Part shown: positions 63,131 through 64,000 of the stretch, piece after piece
Layout of the letters: each line of letters starts with the position of its first letter
Numbering within the stretch: the stretch's first letter is position 1
Source of the DNA: Gaetbulibacter_A sp043876815
Lineage (GTDB): Bacteria > Bacteroidota > Bacteroidia > Flavobacteriales > Flavobacteriaceae
Reading direction: 5' to 3'
Assembly (NCBI RefSeq): GCF_043876815.1
Contig: NZ_JBAWKA010000001.1
Span: 992,001-1,056,000 of the forward strand
Length of the DNA stretch: 64,000 bases
Translations under genes and position numbers: made by a program
Notes under the pieces: model-generated
What the model was told of the DNA's origin: nothing
The model's database searches: none
What the model saw: the letters and a program-made list of their open reading frames with translations, nothing else

Positions 63131-63825
63131 TCAAGTTTACTTCACATTTCGATCCAAAAAAGCCCCACATTATCACGGAGGGAGCCGTATCGTTCCAGTT
63201 GGGAGATCTCAAGGGAAATGTCATAAGCTACGATTTTAAAAAGGTGTTAATTTACCTGGAGGCAAAGGGGAAACTACTTTTCGGTAAACATTTTAAGATT
63301 CATGAGGATGATCACGACGTTCTGTTAAAATTAGTCACTTACTACATTCAGGACGAAGCCTACTGCAAGCATTTGGGCATCGATCCCAAAAAAGGCATCC
63401 TATTATCCGGGCCGGTAGGTTGCGGCAAAACCACCCTCATGAAATTGCTACCACACATCACACCCTACAAAAAGTCCTTCAAACTAATACCGGCGCGAAA
63501 CATCGTGTTTGGCTTTAATAACATCGGTTTTAAAATAATCGAAGACTATTCCGACGATCAAGCCTATTGCTTTGACGACCTTGGCGTGGAACCCACCGGT
63601 CGCCATTTCGGAACCGACTGCAACGTCATGGGCGAGATTTTGTTGTCCCGTTATGAGTTAACTAACATACCCGATACCTTTCAAAAACATCCAAAAACCC
63701 ACATCACCACAAACCTCAACGCCCAGGAACTCGAAGAAAAATACGGAGAGCGCGTCCGCTCCCGCATGCGCGCCATGTTCAATCTATTTGCTTTTGATAA
63801 AAATGCGACGGATAAACGAAAATAA
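63127..63825 (+). CDS. P-loop ATPase, DnaC/IstB-like
   Basis: A 232-residue ATPase with Walker A GPVGCGKTT (Lys101) and Walker B AYCFDDLGVE, followed by the sensor-type THITTNLNAQELEEKYGERV and an arginine-rich RVRSRMRAMFN. This fits helicase loaders or IstB-type ATPases of mobile elements. Start overlaps the stop of the preceding gene (ATGA), so both are made together. The downstream 118 bases are AT-rich and without a gene. Confidence 0.85.
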   Translation: MIKFTSHFDPKKPHIITEGAVSFQLGDLKGNVISYDFKKVLIYLEAKGKLLFGKHFKIHEDDHDVLLKLVTYYIQDEAYCKHLGIDPKKGILLSGPVGCGKTTLMKLLPHITPYKKSFKLIPARNIVFGFNNIGFKIIEDYSDDQAYCFDDLGVEPTGRHFGTDCNVMGEILLSRYELTNIPDTFQKHPKTHITTNLNAQELEEKYGERVRSRMRAMFNLFAFDKNATDKRK

Positions 63826-63943
63826 TTTTAACGAAAACTTAAAATTTAATTGTATTTATTACTCTAAATTCACAAGATAGTTGGAGGTATTGAACACTAA
63901 AAAAATATTTTCAGAATAAAAATTAATTTTATTTCGTGGGTTT

Positions 63944-64000
63944 ATGAAACATTTCAATCTTATTTTTTTTATACTTCCATTGATAACATATTCTCAAAGT
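63944..64000 (+). CDS. Start of an exported protein, cut by window edge
   Basis: The first 19 codons, MKHFNLIFFILPLITYSQS, read as a signal peptide. An AT-rich leader precedes the ATG at 63944. Nothing more can be said, as the gene runs off the window. Confidence 0.5.
   Translation, partial: MKHFNLIFFILPLITYSQS

Noticed and set aside
1..64000. Searched by eye for tRNA, rRNA, insertion sequences, CRISPR arrays and a tyrosine recombinase
   Set aside because: None was recognised; small RNA genes could be missed without a covariance search.

Overview
The window looks like chromosomal DNA of a marine, alga-associated member of the Bacteroidota, most likely family Flavobacteriaceae. The evidence is AT-rich DNA, a SusC/SusD pair, a hybrid two-component system regulator, a type IX secretion sorting domain, a TAnnTTTG promoter box, and three sulfatases among many polysaccharide-utilisation genes. 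No rRNA, tRNA, CRISPR array or complete insertion sequence was seen.

Region 1 (1-47805) is a large polysaccharide utilisation locus for a sulfated, probably O-acetylated polymer carrying both fucose and uronic acid. A divergent sulfatase faces an operon with GH29 fucosidase, kduI, kduD, a DUF4861 lipoprotein, kdgK, kdgA and an MFS hexuronate-type transporter (1981-9782), closed by a strong hairpin terminator. It is followed by an acetylesterase (minus strand), a secreted protein with many acidic calcium-loop motifs coupled to a GH88 unsaturated glucuronyl hydrolase, and an alpha/beta-hydrolase esterase. Next come SusC, SusD, a fasciclin-like lipoprotein, a second acetylesterase, a large PL8-type lyase with three near-identical tandem modules, a PL14-like lipoprotein and the regulator. 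The last part (34889-47805) encodes a complete non-phosphorylating L-fucose route: permease, mutarotase, dehydrogenase, lactonase, UxaA-type dehydratase, ketodeoxyfuconate dehydrogenase and FAH-type hydrolase. These are interleaved with two sulfatases and a GH95 fucosidase. In the proposed flow, sulfatases and esterases unmask the chain, lyases cut it at uronates and fucosidases release fucose. GH88 releases the unsaturated uronate, and the Kdu/Kdg and fucose routes carry the sugars to pyruvate plus glyceraldehyde 3-phosphate or lactate.

Region 2 (48034-60482) is the most unusual part. Six units, all with genes on the minus strand, are separated by six imperfect palindromes of 136-140 nt. Each unit starts with a cassette-specific sequence after GTT that is complementary, over 9-10 nt, to the sequence at its own far end. 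That is the signature of integron gene cassettes with attC sites, but the cores do not fit the classical attC consensus and no integrase is visible. Cargo includes a TIR protein, a SMEK-domain STAND-type NTPase, a nuclease-like protein, a secreted hydrolase, a YD-repeat-like protein, and one visibly more G+C-rich unit of five genes (amidohydrolase, esterase, GNAT, metallo-beta-lactamase fold, AraC).

Region 3 (60483-64000) holds part of a Bacteroidota mobile-element module: an RteC-like regulator, an excisionase-type helix-turn-helix protein, a replication-associated protein and a DnaC/IstB-like ATPase. A new exported-protein gene starts at the window edge.
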